Shown here: piece by piece, positions 1-8,234 of the stretch
Numbering within the stretch: the first letter of the stretch is position 1
Layout of the letters: the number at the start of each line of letters is the position of its first letter
Source: Rhizobium sp. BK650
Lineage (GTDB): Bacteria; Pseudomonadota; Alphaproteobacteria; Rhizobiales; Rhizobiaceae
Assembly: GCF_014195325.1 (NCBI RefSeq)
Contig: NZ_JACIBK010000002.1
Span: forward strand, 186,001-250,000
Direction: 5' to 3'
DNA length: 64,000 nucleotides
Made by a program: the position numbers and the translations under genes
Notes under the pieces: model-generated
What the model was told of the DNA's origin: nothing
Databases searched by the model: none
The model's input: the letters and a program-made list of their open reading frames with translations, nothing else

Positions 1-881
1 CTGCTTTCCGCAGCCTCGCCACCCATTACAAGGCCGAGATGTCCGTCATCATTGGTGACGACCTGCTCACGGAGAACTTCCCGCTGGTCCACACCGTCGG
101 CCGCGCCAGCGCCGACGCGCCTCGTCTGCTGGAGCTGCGCTGGGGCAAGAAGGGTCACCGCAAGGTTACGCTGGTCGGCAAGGGCGTGTGCTTCGATACC
201 GGCGGCCTCGACATCAAGCCCGCGTCCTCCATGCTGCTGATGAAGAAGGACATGGGCGGTGCCGCAAATGTCATGGGCCTGGCGCTCATGATCATGGATG
301 CCAAACTGAAGGTCGATCTGCGCGTTATCATCCCCGTCGTCGAGAATTCCATTTCGTCGAATGCTTTCCGCCCTGGCGACATCTACAAGAGCCGCAAGGG
401 ACTGACGGTCCAGATTGACAATACCGATGCCGAAGGCCGCCTGATCCTGGCCGATGCGCTCGCCTATGCCGACGAGGACGAACCGGACCTGCTGATCGAT
501 ATGGCGACCCTGACGGGCGCCGCCCGCGTTGCCCTCGGCCCCGATCTGCCGCCTTTCTTCACTGATGATGCGAACCTCGCGCATGACCTTATGGAGGCAA
601 GTCTCGAGACGGACGACCCGCTCTGGCGTCTGCCGCTTTATGCCGGCTACGAAAAGGATATCCGCACCAAATTCGCCGATATCACCAACGCTCCGGCAGG
701 TGGCATGGCGGGCGCCATCACTGCGGCGCTCTTCCTGAAGCGCTTCGTCGGCAAGGCGAAGAGCTGGGCGCATTTCGATATCTATGGCTGGGCGCCGAAC
801 GAGCGCGCCCATTCGCCTGGTGGTGGCGAGGCGCAGGCGATCCGCGCCCTCTACCACCATATCCGCCACAGCATCCGCTGA
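1..881 (+). CDS. Leucyl aminopeptidase family protein (peptidase M17), 5' end cut by window
   Basis: Metal-dependent aminopeptidase that removes N-terminal residues from peptides in the cytoplasm. The reading frame is open from the first bases of the window, so the N-terminal domain lies outside and only the C-terminal catalytic part (about 290 residues) is visible. The M17 signature NTDAEGRL is present at about 421-444, and the upstream VGKGVCFDTGGL and KKDMGGAANVMG segments carry the lysine and aspartate metal ligands of the family. A stem-loop 104 bases after the stop is a plausible terminator. The gene is followed by a MarR regulator and an NlpC/P60 gene on the same strand. Family assignment is secure; the exact peptide preference is not visible. 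Confidence 0.93.
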   Translation, partial: AFRSLATHYKAEMSVIIGDDLLTENFPLVHTVGRASADAPRLLELRWGKKGHRKVTLVGKGVCFDTGGLDIKPASSMLLMKKDMGGAANVMGLALMIMDAKLKVDLRVIIPVVENSISSNAFRPGDIYKSRKGLTVQIDNTDAEGRLILADALAYADEDEPDLLIDMATLTGAARVALGPDLPPFFTDDANLAHDLMEASLETDDPLWRLPLYAGYEKDIRTKFADITNAPAGGMAGAITAALFLKRFVGKAKSWAHFDIYGWAPNERAHSPGGGEAQAIRALYHHIRHSIR

Positions 882-984
882 GCCGCCAAAGCATGTCGCG
901 CAAAAGTGTGGAGCGGTTTGCGATAACGACGTGTGAAAACAAAGGCCTTCGCTGAGCCGATCGTTAAAATTTTATTCACCTTCC

Positions 985-1007
985 GAGGCGGCATTCTGTG
1001 CCGCCTC
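985..1007 (+). terminator. Terminator after the M17 aminopeptidase gene
   Basis: A perfect 9-bp stem (GAGGCGGCA / TGCCGCCTC) with loop TTCTG is followed by TTGCTTGC. It lies between the aminopeptidase stop and the MarR start. The T-run is weak, so termination strength is uncertain. Confidence 0.55.
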
Positions 1008-1069
1008 TTGCTTGCGCGGGTCAATTGCCGGAAAATGAAACGTTAGCGTAACGATTTTCCGGAGGGGCC

Positions 1070-1420
1070 GTGCCGATCGAACTGACCGCCTCGCAGGCGC
1101 TTGGCCTCTGGCACGGTGTGGCGCTCAATCAGGTTCGTCACGATGCGCGCGATTTGACGTTGCGCCAGATGGCGATCCTGCTGCATATCTATCTGGTGCC
1201 GCCGCCGCATACCGTGCGCGGCTTGGCAGCAACGCTGAACGTGACGAAGCCGGTCATCACCCGGGCGCTGGATACGATGGGCGACATGGGGCTCGTCGAC
1301 CGCGTTCGCGACGATACCGACCGGCGAAACGTTATCATCAAGCGCACCGTTAACGGTGCGCTCTATCTCGAAAAGCTCGGCGACCTCGTTCGCGAGCAGG
1401 GCCGCAAGCTTCCGGTCTGA
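1070..1420 (+). CDS. MarR family transcriptional regulator
   Basis: Small winged-helix DNA-binding protein of 116 residues. The recognition region is visible around residues 45-75 (RGLAATLNVTKPVITRALDTM), followed by the beta-wing segment VDRVRDDTDRRNVIIK. The start is GTG, chosen because a GGAGG ribosome site lies at 1061-1065, four bases upstream. It is shorter than usual for MarR proteins (about 140-150), with a short C-terminal dimerisation part. The next gene, an NlpC/P60 protein, starts 22 bases after the stop and is probably co-transcribed. Ligand and target are unknown. Confidence 0.85.
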   Translation: MPIELTASQALGLWHGVALNQVRHDARDLTLRQMAILLHIYLVPPPHTVRGLAATLNVTKPVITRALDTMGDMGLVDRVRDDTDRRNVIIKRTVNGALYLEKLGDLVREQGRKLPV

Positions 1421-1442
1421 AAGCCCAACTAAGAGGAATGTC

Positions 1443-2297
1443 ATGACCATGCTCGACCGCCGCCTGCATGCTTACCGCTCGGATCTCGCGGAAGCCGGCC
1501 TTGAAGGCAAGGTCGAGGCAAAGCGCTTCGTGAGCGGCAAGCCGGCCCGCATCTGCGTCCCGGTCGTTGCCTTGCGCCCACAGCCGGATCTGGCCCGCGG
1601 CATCGATACGGAACTGCTTTTCGGCGAGGACGTGAGGGTCTTGGATCGTGCGGACGGCTGGTGCTGGGTCAAGGCCGAATTCGACGGCTATGTCGGCTAT
1701 CTGCCCGAGCACTCGATCTCTGAATCGGCACCCGCTCCGACCCATATCGTCGTTACGCAACGCACCTTCCTCTATCCCGAGCCGGAGCTTCGCAAGCCTT
1801 ACAAGGCAGTGCTTTCGATGGGCAGCCGCGTCCATATATCGGGCGAGGCGGAAACGCGCGGCAACCACTATCTGGCGCTCGGTGACGGGACAGCGATCTT
1901 CTCGAAACATCTCCAGCCGCTTGGGTCGCTGGACGGTCAGGATTATGTCGATATCGCCTCTCGTTTTCTGGAAACGCCCTATCTTTGGGGCGGCCGCTCC
2001 GGCCTCGGCATCGATTGCTCCGGCCTCGTCCAGCTCGCGTTGCAGATGACCGGCAGAAGCGCTCCGCGCGATACCGATATGCAGGCGGAAGGCCTCGGCG
2101 ACCCGATCGAGCGCTCGGATGTGCGCCGCGGCGACCTGGTCTTCTGGAAGGGGCACGTCGCCATTTTCGATAATTCCGAAACAATCATCCATGCCAATGG
2201 CCATACGATGACGGTCGCACGAGAGAATTTCGAGGCCGCTGTCGAGCGCATCGGCTGGCTCTACGAGCAGCCGACCGGCTATCGCCGCCCTTTTTGA
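1443..2297 (+). CDS. NlpC/P60 family protein with SH3-like domain (peptidoglycan endopeptidase)
   Basis: A 284-residue protein. Residues about 55-95 and 100-160 look like bacterial SH3-type repeats (GWCWVKAEFDGYVGYLPE), which bind cell-wall peptides. The C-terminal NlpC/P60 domain holds the catalytic Cys192 in DCSGL, His238 in GHVAIF and a polar partner at His250. The family cleaves D-gamma-glutamyl-diamino acid bonds of peptidoglycan stems. There is no obvious signal peptide, so the protein may recycle muropeptides in the cytoplasm. A longer reading frame begins at 1356 but would overlap the MarR gene; ATG at 1443 follows AGAGGAAT and is preferred. It is convergent with the amidase gene 15 bases away. 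Confidence 0.88.
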   Translation: MTMLDRRLHAYRSDLAEAGLEGKVEAKRFVSGKPARICVPVVALRPQPDLARGIDTELLFGEDVRVLDRADGWCWVKAEFDGYVGYLPEHSISESAPAPTHIVVTQRTFLYPEPELRKPYKAVLSMGSRVHISGEAETRGNHYLALGDGTAIFSKHLQPLGSLDGQDYVDIASRFLETPYLWGGRSGLGIDCSGLVQLALQMTGRSAPRDTDMQAEGLGDPIERSDVRRGDLVFWKGHVAIFDNSETIIHANGHTMTVARENFEAAVERIGWLYEQPTGYRRPF

Positions 2298-2312
2298 TGT
2301 TGCCTGCCGGCG

Positions 2313-3704
2313 TCAGGCGATTGGCGGTTTCGGCCAATTCTTCACGCCGCCCGTCCAGTCCTCGAATGCTTTCGAGAGCCTGAGCACCCGCATGTCGTCG
2401 AAGCGCGGCCCGACGATCTGCAGGCCGATCGGCATGCCCGATGTCGAGAAACCGCAATTGATGGACGACGCCGGCTGTTCCGACATGTTCCATGGCACCG
2501 TAAAGGCGATATGCTCGAAAGGCAGTTTCGGATCGTTAGTGGGCGAGGCCCATTCGGCCGGATAGGAAACGATCGGATTGGTCGGCGACAGCACAGCATC
2601 GACCTCGGCGAAAAGGCGGCCGCAGGTCTTGCGCATCTCGATCGTCTGGTTGAAGCCCTTGACGGCATCCACGCCGCTGATATCGGCCCCGCCCTTCGCC
2701 CATTCGTAGATATAGGGCAGGATGCTCTCCCGCCGCTCCTCGCTGAGCCCGGCAATATCGCCCCAGAAACGCGAACGCCAGAAATCATCGAGCCCGTCCA
2801 GCATGGCGCGCGTCAGCACCGGGCCGACAGGAACAACCATCGCTCCCGCCTTCTCGAAGAGCTTGGCCGCCTCCTCGACAGCGACCTTCACATCCTCATC
2901 CACCGCAAGACCGCAGCCCGCATCGAGCATCAGCCCGATCCGCATGCCGCTAATATCAATGTCGAGATCCATCCAGTTGAAATCATTCGGCAGCAGGCTG
3001 GTGCCGTCGCGCCAGTCGGGGCGGGACAGTGTTGCCATCGAATAAGCGGCATCCTCCACCGTGCGCGTCATTGGTCCCGCGCAGCGCCCGACATAGTAGG
3101 GATCGACCGGAATGCGCCCATGGCTTGGCTTGAAGCCGAAGACCCCCGTCCAGCCAGCCGGCAGGCGCACGGAGCCGCCAATATCGGTACCGATATGCAG
3201 CGGCCCGTAACCCGCCGCGGCCGCTGCCGAGGCGCCCGCGCTTGAACCGCCGGGGTTCTGCGTGATGTCCCAGGGATTGCGGCTGAGATGATGAAAGCTC
3301 GAAAGGCCCGACGAGAGCATGCCGAAATCGGGGCAGGTCGTCTTGGAAAAGATGATCGCGCCATCCTCGCGCAGCCGTGCCGCCGCCGGCGCATCGGCTT
3401 CGGCAGGCTTCAGCTCGACTGCCTTCGTGCCGAGCGGCACCGGCTGGCCCTTCGTAGCGATCAGTTCTTTCAGCGTGACGGGGATACCATCCAGGGGACC
3501 GAGCGTTTCGCCCTTTATCCAGCGCTCGGTCGAGGCCTTCGCCTGCTCACGTGCCGCCTGCGGTTCATAGAGATAAAGCGCCGCGATCGAAGGTTCCCAA
3601 GCCTCGATATGTTTTTCGAGAGCAAGCCAGTATTCGAGCGGCGAGAGGCTTTTGTCGGTGAAGCGTCGCCTGATCTCGCGGATGGTGAAATTGGTATCTA
3701 GCAT
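2313..3704 (-). CDS. Amidase (amidase signature family)
   Basis: Hydrolyses a carboxamide to acid and ammonia; the substrate is not evident. The protein has 463 residues, normal for the family. The Ser-cisSer-Lys triad is visible: Lys79 in DGIPVTLKEL, Ser154 in PGGSSAG and Ser178 in GTDIGGSVR, with the 75- and 24-residue spacings found in fatty acid amide hydrolase. The gene is the last of a minus-strand group with two peptide-type permeases and a binding protein, starting 36 bases after the permease gene. This suggests that the imported compound is an amide or small peptide. It does not look like GatA because no gatB or gatC is adjacent. Confidence 0.9.
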   Translation of the reverse strand: MLDTNFTIREIRRRFTDKSLSPLEYWLALEKHIEAWEPSIAALYLYEPQAAREQAKASTERWIKGETLGPLDGIPVTLKELIATKGQPVPLGTKAVELKPAEADAPAAARLREDGAIIFSKTTCPDFGMLSSGLSSFHHLSRNPWDITQNPGGSSAGASAAAAAGYGPLHIGTDIGGSVRLPAGWTGVFGFKPSHGRIPVDPYYVGRCAGPMTRTVEDAAYSMATLSRPDWRDGTSLLPNDFNWMDLDIDISGMRIGLMLDAGCGLAVDEDVKVAVEEAAKLFEKAGAMVVPVGPVLTRAMLDGLDDFWRSRFWGDIAGLSEERRESILPYIYEWAKGGADISGVDAVKGFNQTIEMRKTCGRLFAEVDAVLSPTNPIVSYPAEWASPTNDPKLPFEHIAFTVPWNMSEQPASSINCGFSTSGMPIGLQIVGPRFDDMRVLRLSKAFEDWTGGVKNWPKPPIA

Positions 3705-3740
3705 GGTCTGGTCTTTCGGGCGTTTTGTCTTGGGAGGGCA

Positions 3741-4607
3741 TCAGCGGCTCGCTTCGCGCGGATCGAAAAGGTCGCGCAACCCGTCACCCAGCATGTTGAA
3801 ACCGAAGACGGTGAGCGCGATGGCAAGGCCCGGCAGGATCGCCAGCCAGGGGGCAAGGGAGAGGAAAGTCTGGGCGTCGGCGAGCATCCGCCCCCAGGTC
3901 GGCGCCGGTGGCGCCATGCCGAGGCCGAGGAAGGAGAGGCCGGCTTCCGTCAGGATCGCGAGGCCAAGCTGGATCGCCGCATGCACGATGATCTGGCTTA
4001 TGATGTTCGGCAGCACATGCCGCACCGAAATCGTGAAACGGCTGTTGCCGATCGCCTTCGCGGCAAGAACATAATCGCGGCTCCAGGCCTGCAGGGAAGT
4101 GGCGAGCGTCACGCGGGCAAAGACAGGTATCATGAAGACGGCGATTGCCGTGATCGCCGTAAAACGCCCCGGCCCGAGAAAGGCGCCGAGGAGCATTGCA
4201 GACAGGATCGGCGGCAGTGCGAAGATGACATCGCAGGCGCGCATCAAAAGCGCCTCATAGGGGCCGCGGATGGCAGCCGCACAAATCCCGGCAATGGAAC
4301 CGAGTGTGCCGCCTATGGCGACCGCGCTGACAGCGATCGACAGCGAATTCCAGCACCCGACCATTAGCATGGAGAGTACGTCTCGGCCGAACTGGTCCGT
4401 GCCGAGAAGGCCGAAGGTAAAGGGCGGCTGCAGCTTGTGAACGATCTGCATCTTTGCCGGCGGCAGCGGCGTCCAGAAGAGCGACAACAGGCCAATGGCG
4501 GCCAAGAGGCCGATAACGATGGTGCCGGCGAGGAGATTCTTTCGCCGGCTAAGCCTGAAGCTTCGGCGCCGTGGCAAGATGGCGGAGGAGACGATGGGGG
4601 CCATCAT
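3741..4607 (-). CDS. Peptide-type ABC transporter permease, DppC-like
   Basis: Inner-membrane permease of 288 residues with an N-terminal membrane helix (residues about 25-50), then the five-helix transport domain. The cytoplasmic EAA loop is visible as AAKAIGNSRFTISVRHVLPN. It pairs with the DppB-like protein encoded just upstream; the two genes overlap by four bases (ATGA), indicating translational coupling. The expected substrate is a peptide or peptide-like compound (family 5 binding protein two genes upstream). No ATP-binding subunit is encoded nearby, so an ATPase must be supplied from elsewhere. Confidence 0.9.
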   Translation of the reverse strand: MMAPIVSSAILPRRRSFRLSRRKNLLAGTIVIGLLAAIGLLSLFWTPLPPAKMQIVHKLQPPFTFGLLGTDQFGRDVLSMLMVGCWNSLSIAVSAVAIGGTLGSIAGICAAAIRGPYEALLMRACDVIFALPPILSAMLLGAFLGPGRFTAITAIAVFMIPVFARVTLATSLQAWSRDYVLAAKAIGNSRFTISVRHVLPNIISQIIVHAAIQLGLAILTEAGLSFLGLGMAPPAPTWGRMLADAQTFLSLAPWLAILPGLAIALTVFGFNMLGDGLRDLFDPREASR

Positions 4608-5551
4608 GCCGCCTTTCGCATGCGCGGGTCGATCGCGAGATAGGAGAGATCGACGATGAAATTCATAACGATGACAAGGCCCGCGAAGAACAGCACGACA
4701 TCCTGCATCACGATGATGTCACGCTGCGACAAGGCCTGAAAGGCAAGCCTGCCGAGCCCGGGCAGGTTGAAGACGTTTTCGACCAGAACTGCGCCGGCAA
4801 CGAGAAAGGTGAATTGCAGCCCGAGAATGGTCAGGATTGGCACCAGCGCATTCGGCACGATATGCCGCCAGAGCACCGTGTTGCGCGACAGCCCCTTGGC
4901 GACGGCGGTGCGGGCGAAATCCTCATGCATCGTGTCGAGCACCGCAGACCGTGCCACGCGTGTGAGAACGCCGGCCTGTGGCAATGCCAGCGCCACAGCC
5001 GGCATCAGCAGCGCCTGCAGCGCGGGCAGAAGCCCAACGTTCCAACCTGGAAAGCCGCCCGCCGGCATCAGCCCGAGCGTGGTGGAAAACAGGATGATAA
5101 GCAGCAATGCGACCCAGAAGGCCGGTACGGCGATGCTGATTTGTGAAAAGACCATAGCGGCCGCATCGACGAAGCCGCCGCGCCGCGCCGCCGCCAGCAC
5201 GCCAAGCGGCAGTGCAACCAGCACCGACAGGATGATAGCGATGAGAGCGAGCGGCAGCGTCACCGCCAGCCGCTCGACGATCAGCCCGGCGACCGGAACG
5301 CCATAAGTATAGGACCGTCCGAGATTGCCGGAGAAGACACCGGCAAGCCATTGGACGTAACGAAGGATGAGCGGCTGGTCGAGACCAAGCTCATGCCGTA
5401 GCGCCGCCAATGTCTCGGGGCTGGCCGAGGTGCCGAGCATGATCGACGCCGGATCGCCCGGCAGCAAATCCATGACGGCAAAGATCACCAGCGATACGAC
5501 GAGAAGGGTAATGACTAGGCCGGCGAGGCGGCGGGAAAGCAGTGCGATCAT
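4604..5551 (-). CDS. Peptide-type ABC transporter permease, DppB-like
   Basis: Inner-membrane permease of 315 residues. The N-terminus (LVITLLVVSLVIFAVMDLLP followed by GDP) is the classical first helix of DppB/OppB proteins, and the EAA loop reads AVAKGLSRNTVLWRHIVPNA. It forms the heterodimeric channel with the downstream DppC-like protein. The gene follows the binding-protein gene by 42 bases and overlaps the next gene by four. Substrate class is inferred from family and context only. Confidence 0.9.
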   Translation of the reverse strand: MIALLSRRLAGLVITLLVVSLVIFAVMDLLPGDPASIMLGTSASPETLAALRHELGLDQPLILRYVQWLAGVFSGNLGRSYTYGVPVAGLIVERLAVTLPLALIAIILSVLVALPLGVLAAARRGGFVDAAAMVFSQISIAVPAFWVALLLIILFSTTLGLMPAGGFPGWNVGLLPALQALLMPAVALALPQAGVLTRVARSAVLDTMHEDFARTAVAKGLSRNTVLWRHIVPNALVPILTILGLQFTFLVAGAVLVENVFNLPGLGRLAFQALSQRDIIVMQDVVLFFAGLVIVMNFIVDLSYLAIDPRMRKAA

Positions 5552-5593
5552 ATCGTCTTCATCACCCTGTCAGCCGCCGCCCGCATCCGATGT

Positions 5594-7123
5594 TTACTCT
5601 TTCCAGGAAACGTTGCCGAGAACGTTGGAGGGGATCGGTTCGTTCTCCCACAGGCCCTTCAGCTTCTTGTCCCAGACGCCGAGCTTGGGCATGACGAAGA
5701 GGTAGAGCGCCGGGACGTCCTCGGCGAGGATCTTCTGCGCGTCGCCGTAGATCTTGGCCTGTTCGGTCGGATCGGCGGTCTCCTGCACCTTCTTCATGAG
5801 GTCGTTGAAGGCGGGATTCTTATAGTTGAAGTAGTAGGGATCGCGCGAATAGATGTCGATGTCCATCGGCTCGGCATGGGCGACGATCGTCATGTCGTAA
5901 TCGCGGCCGGTCAGGACGTCCTTCACCCATTTTGCCGGGAATTCCGTAGGCTCGATATTCATCGTCACGCCGATCTCGGCAAACATCGCCTGCATCACCT
6001 GCGCACTGCGCGGCGCGTAGGCCATCTGCGGCGATTTGATCGTGAAGGTAAAGCCATTGGGATAGCCGGCTTCGGCAAGCAGTGCCTTTGCCTTCTCGAC
6101 ATTGTAGGGCAGGACGCCGGTCATGTCCTGATAGCCTGGATCGTTCGGCGTATAGTGACTGCCGATTGCCGTGCCGAGGCCGGACCAGGCACCATCGATG
6201 ACGGTCTGGCGGTCGATCGCCATCATCAGCGCCTGGCGCACGCGTTTATCGTCGAAGGGTTTGCGGGCGTTGTTCATGCCGGCCACGACCTTGAGCTCGG
6301 TATTGCCGATCTTGGTCGCGAGACGCGCATCGCCGTCGAAGGAGCTCATCAGCTCCGGTGCGGCAAATTCCGGAAAGGCGTCGAGATCGCCGGACTTCAG
6401 TGCGGCGGCCTGTGCCTGGGGATCGCTGATGAAGCGGAAGGTGACCTTATCGAGCTTTGCCGCGCTCTCCTTATTCCAGTAGTCGGCGTTCTTCACCAGT
6501 TCGACGTGGTCGCCCTTGGCCCAGGTGGAGAACTTGAACGGTCCGGTGCCGACAGGCGTCGTCTTGTCGTCGGCGGCAGATTTCGGCCCGACCATGACGG
6601 AGGCCGGCCAGCCGAGCCAATAGATCAGGCTGCCGGTCGGACTGGAAAGATGCAGCACCAGCGTTTCGGCATCCGGCGTGTCGATCGATGCGATCGATGC
6701 GAAGAAGCGCTTCTGCGGATTGACGGAATCCTTGCCGCGGGCACGGTCGAGGGCGAATTTCGCGGCGGCGGAATCGAAGGCCTCGCCGTCGTGGAATTTG
6801 ACGCCGGTCTGCAGCTTGAACGTATAGGTCAGGCCATCAGGGGAAATGTCCCAGCTCCTGGCAAGCTGCGGCTGCACCTTGCCGGTCTCGTCGAGGCTGA
6901 CCAGCCCTTCGAAAACATTCTGCCATGTCACTTGGCCGATCGCGACAGGAGCGGCGATCGTCGGGTCGAGGCCGGCAGGCTCGACGCTCATGCCAAGATT
7001 GAGCGTGGTTTTGGCGGCTTCGGCGGGCGTCAGCGCCAGCATCATGATGCCGGCGGAAAGCGCCACGCCCATGGAAAGACGCCGCATGAGACGCGCCGAC
7101 GGCGCGAGCGAGACCTTGATCAT
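5594..7123 (-). CDS. ABC transporter substrate-binding protein, family 5 (peptide/nickel type)
   Basis: Periplasmic binding protein of 509 residues. An N-terminal signal peptide of about 36 residues is visible (basic MIKVSLAPSARLMRR, hydrophobic core, cleavage near PAEA-A). The family 5 hallmarks QVTWQNVFEGLVSLDE and YDFKLQ-like TYTFKLQTGVKFHDGE are near the mature N-terminus. It captures a peptide-like solute and delivers it to the DppB/DppC-like permeases encoded downstream. The start ATG follows an AGGGGAAC ribosome site. The 146 bases upstream hold two inverted repeats, and a LysR gene precedes them on the same strand. Confidence 0.92.
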   Translation of the reverse strand: MIKVSLAPSARLMRRLSMGVALSAGIMMLALTPAEAAKTTLNLGMSVEPAGLDPTIAAPVAIGQVTWQNVFEGLVSLDETGKVQPQLARSWDISPDGLTYTFKLQTGVKFHDGEAFDSAAAKFALDRARGKDSVNPQKRFFASIASIDTPDAETLVLHLSSPTGSLIYWLGWPASVMVGPKSAADDKTTPVGTGPFKFSTWAKGDHVELVKNADYWNKESAAKLDKVTFRFISDPQAQAAALKSGDLDAFPEFAAPELMSSFDGDARLATKIGNTELKVVAGMNNARKPFDDKRVRQALMMAIDRQTVIDGAWSGLGTAIGSHYTPNDPGYQDMTGVLPYNVEKAKALLAEAGYPNGFTFTIKSPQMAYAPRSAQVMQAMFAEIGVTMNIEPTEFPAKWVKDVLTGRDYDMTIVAHAEPMDIDIYSRDPYYFNYKNPAFNDLMKKVQETADPTEQAKIYGDAQKILAEDVPALYLFVMPKLGVWDKKLKGLWENEPIPSNVLGNVSWKE

Positions 7124-7186
7124 CCTGTTCCCCTGTCTCCGCTGCTTGGCGGATCCCTTTTACGAGTAGAGTGACACCACGGCAGT

Positions 7187-7236
7187 GCACACACAATGAC
7201 GATTTTGTGTGCTCGGTGTAGCCGAAAAGGCTACAC
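7187..7236 (-). promoter_or_regulatory. Two inverted repeats upstream of the binding-protein gene
   Basis: The first repeat pairs GCACACA (7187-7193) with TGTGTGC (7206-7212). The second pairs GTGTAGCC (7216-7223) with GGCTACAC (7229-7236) over a 5-base spacer. They lie 64-113 bases upstream of the binding-protein start and after the LysR stop. They may be operator sites for the LysR protein; the second could instead form an RNA hairpin, though no T-run follows on either strand. Confidence 0.45.
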
Positions 7237-7269
7237 AACAATTCCTGGCCCAATGCAAGTCCGTGAAGG

Positions 7270-8190
7270 CTACTCTTTACCGCCAGCCTTGCGGTGCGCT
7301 CGCTCGCGCATGAAGCGTTCGATGAAATCGACAAGTTTTGTCGCGGCAAAGGAAAGCTGGCGATCGGGCGCCACACAGAGATCGATATGGGTGCGGATCC
7401 CCGTCTTACCTGCAAGGGGAATGGCTGCGAGTTGTCCGGCCTCGATCTCCCGGCGAACGGTCAACGCCGGCAGCAGCGTCACCGCCGCGCCGCTCAATAC
7501 CAGTTCCTTGAGCATCTCCAGCGAACTCGTCACAAAAACCGGATCGAGGCTGAGCCCTTCCTTCTCGAAGAGTGCGTCGAAGGCCTGGCGAAAGCCGAAG
7601 GATTGATCGGGCAGGGCCAGCGCATAGCCGGCCAATTCCTGAAGCGGAATATCTGGACGGGCCGCCGCCGGGTGGGCCGGCGAAGCGATGAGATCGTAGA
7701 CGATTTCCGAGCGCAGCCGCACTTTGGTGCCGGACATCGGCGGTGCGAACAGGGTTACGGCAATATCGGCCTCTGCGCTGTTGACGGCCTCGATGGCGGC
7801 CCGTGCGCTGGTGATCGTCACGGCAAAGCGAAGCTTCGGATATTTCAGGCTGAATTCGGCGAGCGCCGGCGCAAGCAGATTGGCAACGGTCGCACCATTC
7901 GCATAGATGTTGACGCGGCCGCGCTGCAGTCCCTTCAGATCCTCGATAAGCTGCTGCACATGGTCGAGTTCGCGCAGCGTTCGCCCGGCGCGCGCCGCCA
8001 GAAGCTCGCCGGCAGCCGTCAGCTTTACGCCGCGGGCGCTGCGTTCCACCAGGGGCGCGCCGAAATGGTATTCGAGATTCTCGATCTGCCGGCTGATCGC
8101 AGTCGGAGCAACATTCAGGTTTTCGGCCGCCTGGCGCATGGAGTTGGTCCGCACCAGCTCATCGAAATACATCAGCGCCCGAATTTGCAT
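7270..8190 (-). CDS. LysR family transcriptional regulator
   Basis: DNA-binding regulator of 306 residues. The N-terminal winged helix (residues 1-60) contains the LysR recognition pattern NSMRQAAENLNVAPTAISRQ followed by LEYHFGAPLVERSARG. Residues about 90-295 form the periplasmic-binding-like effector domain. The gene sits between the P1-peptidase gene and the transporter genes on the same strand, so it is likely to control the transport/amidase group. A GGAG ribosome site lies nine bases before the ATG. Effector is unknown. Confidence 0.9.
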   Translation of the reverse strand: MQIRALMYFDELVRTNSMRQAAENLNVAPTAISRQIENLEYHFGAPLVERSARGVKLTAAGELLAARAGRTLRELDHVQQLIEDLKGLQRGRVNIYANGATVANLLAPALAEFSLKYPKLRFAVTITSARAAIEAVNSAEADIAVTLFAPPMSGTKVRLRSEIVYDLIASPAHPAAARPDIPLQELAGYALALPDQSFGFRQAFDALFEKEGLSLDPVFVTSSLEMLKELVLSGAAVTLLPALTVRREIEAGQLAAIPLAGKTGIRTHIDLCVAPDRQLSFAATKLVDFIERFMRERAHRKAGGKE

Positions 8191-8234
8191 TTACTCATTC
8201 TCCGCCGTAAGGCCATTTCATTCAGCCTAAGCAA

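Noticed and set aside
5876..7174. Open frame of 432 codons on the plus strand opposite the binding-protein gene
   Set aside because: Shadow frame; the minus-strand gene has a signal peptide and clear family motifs.
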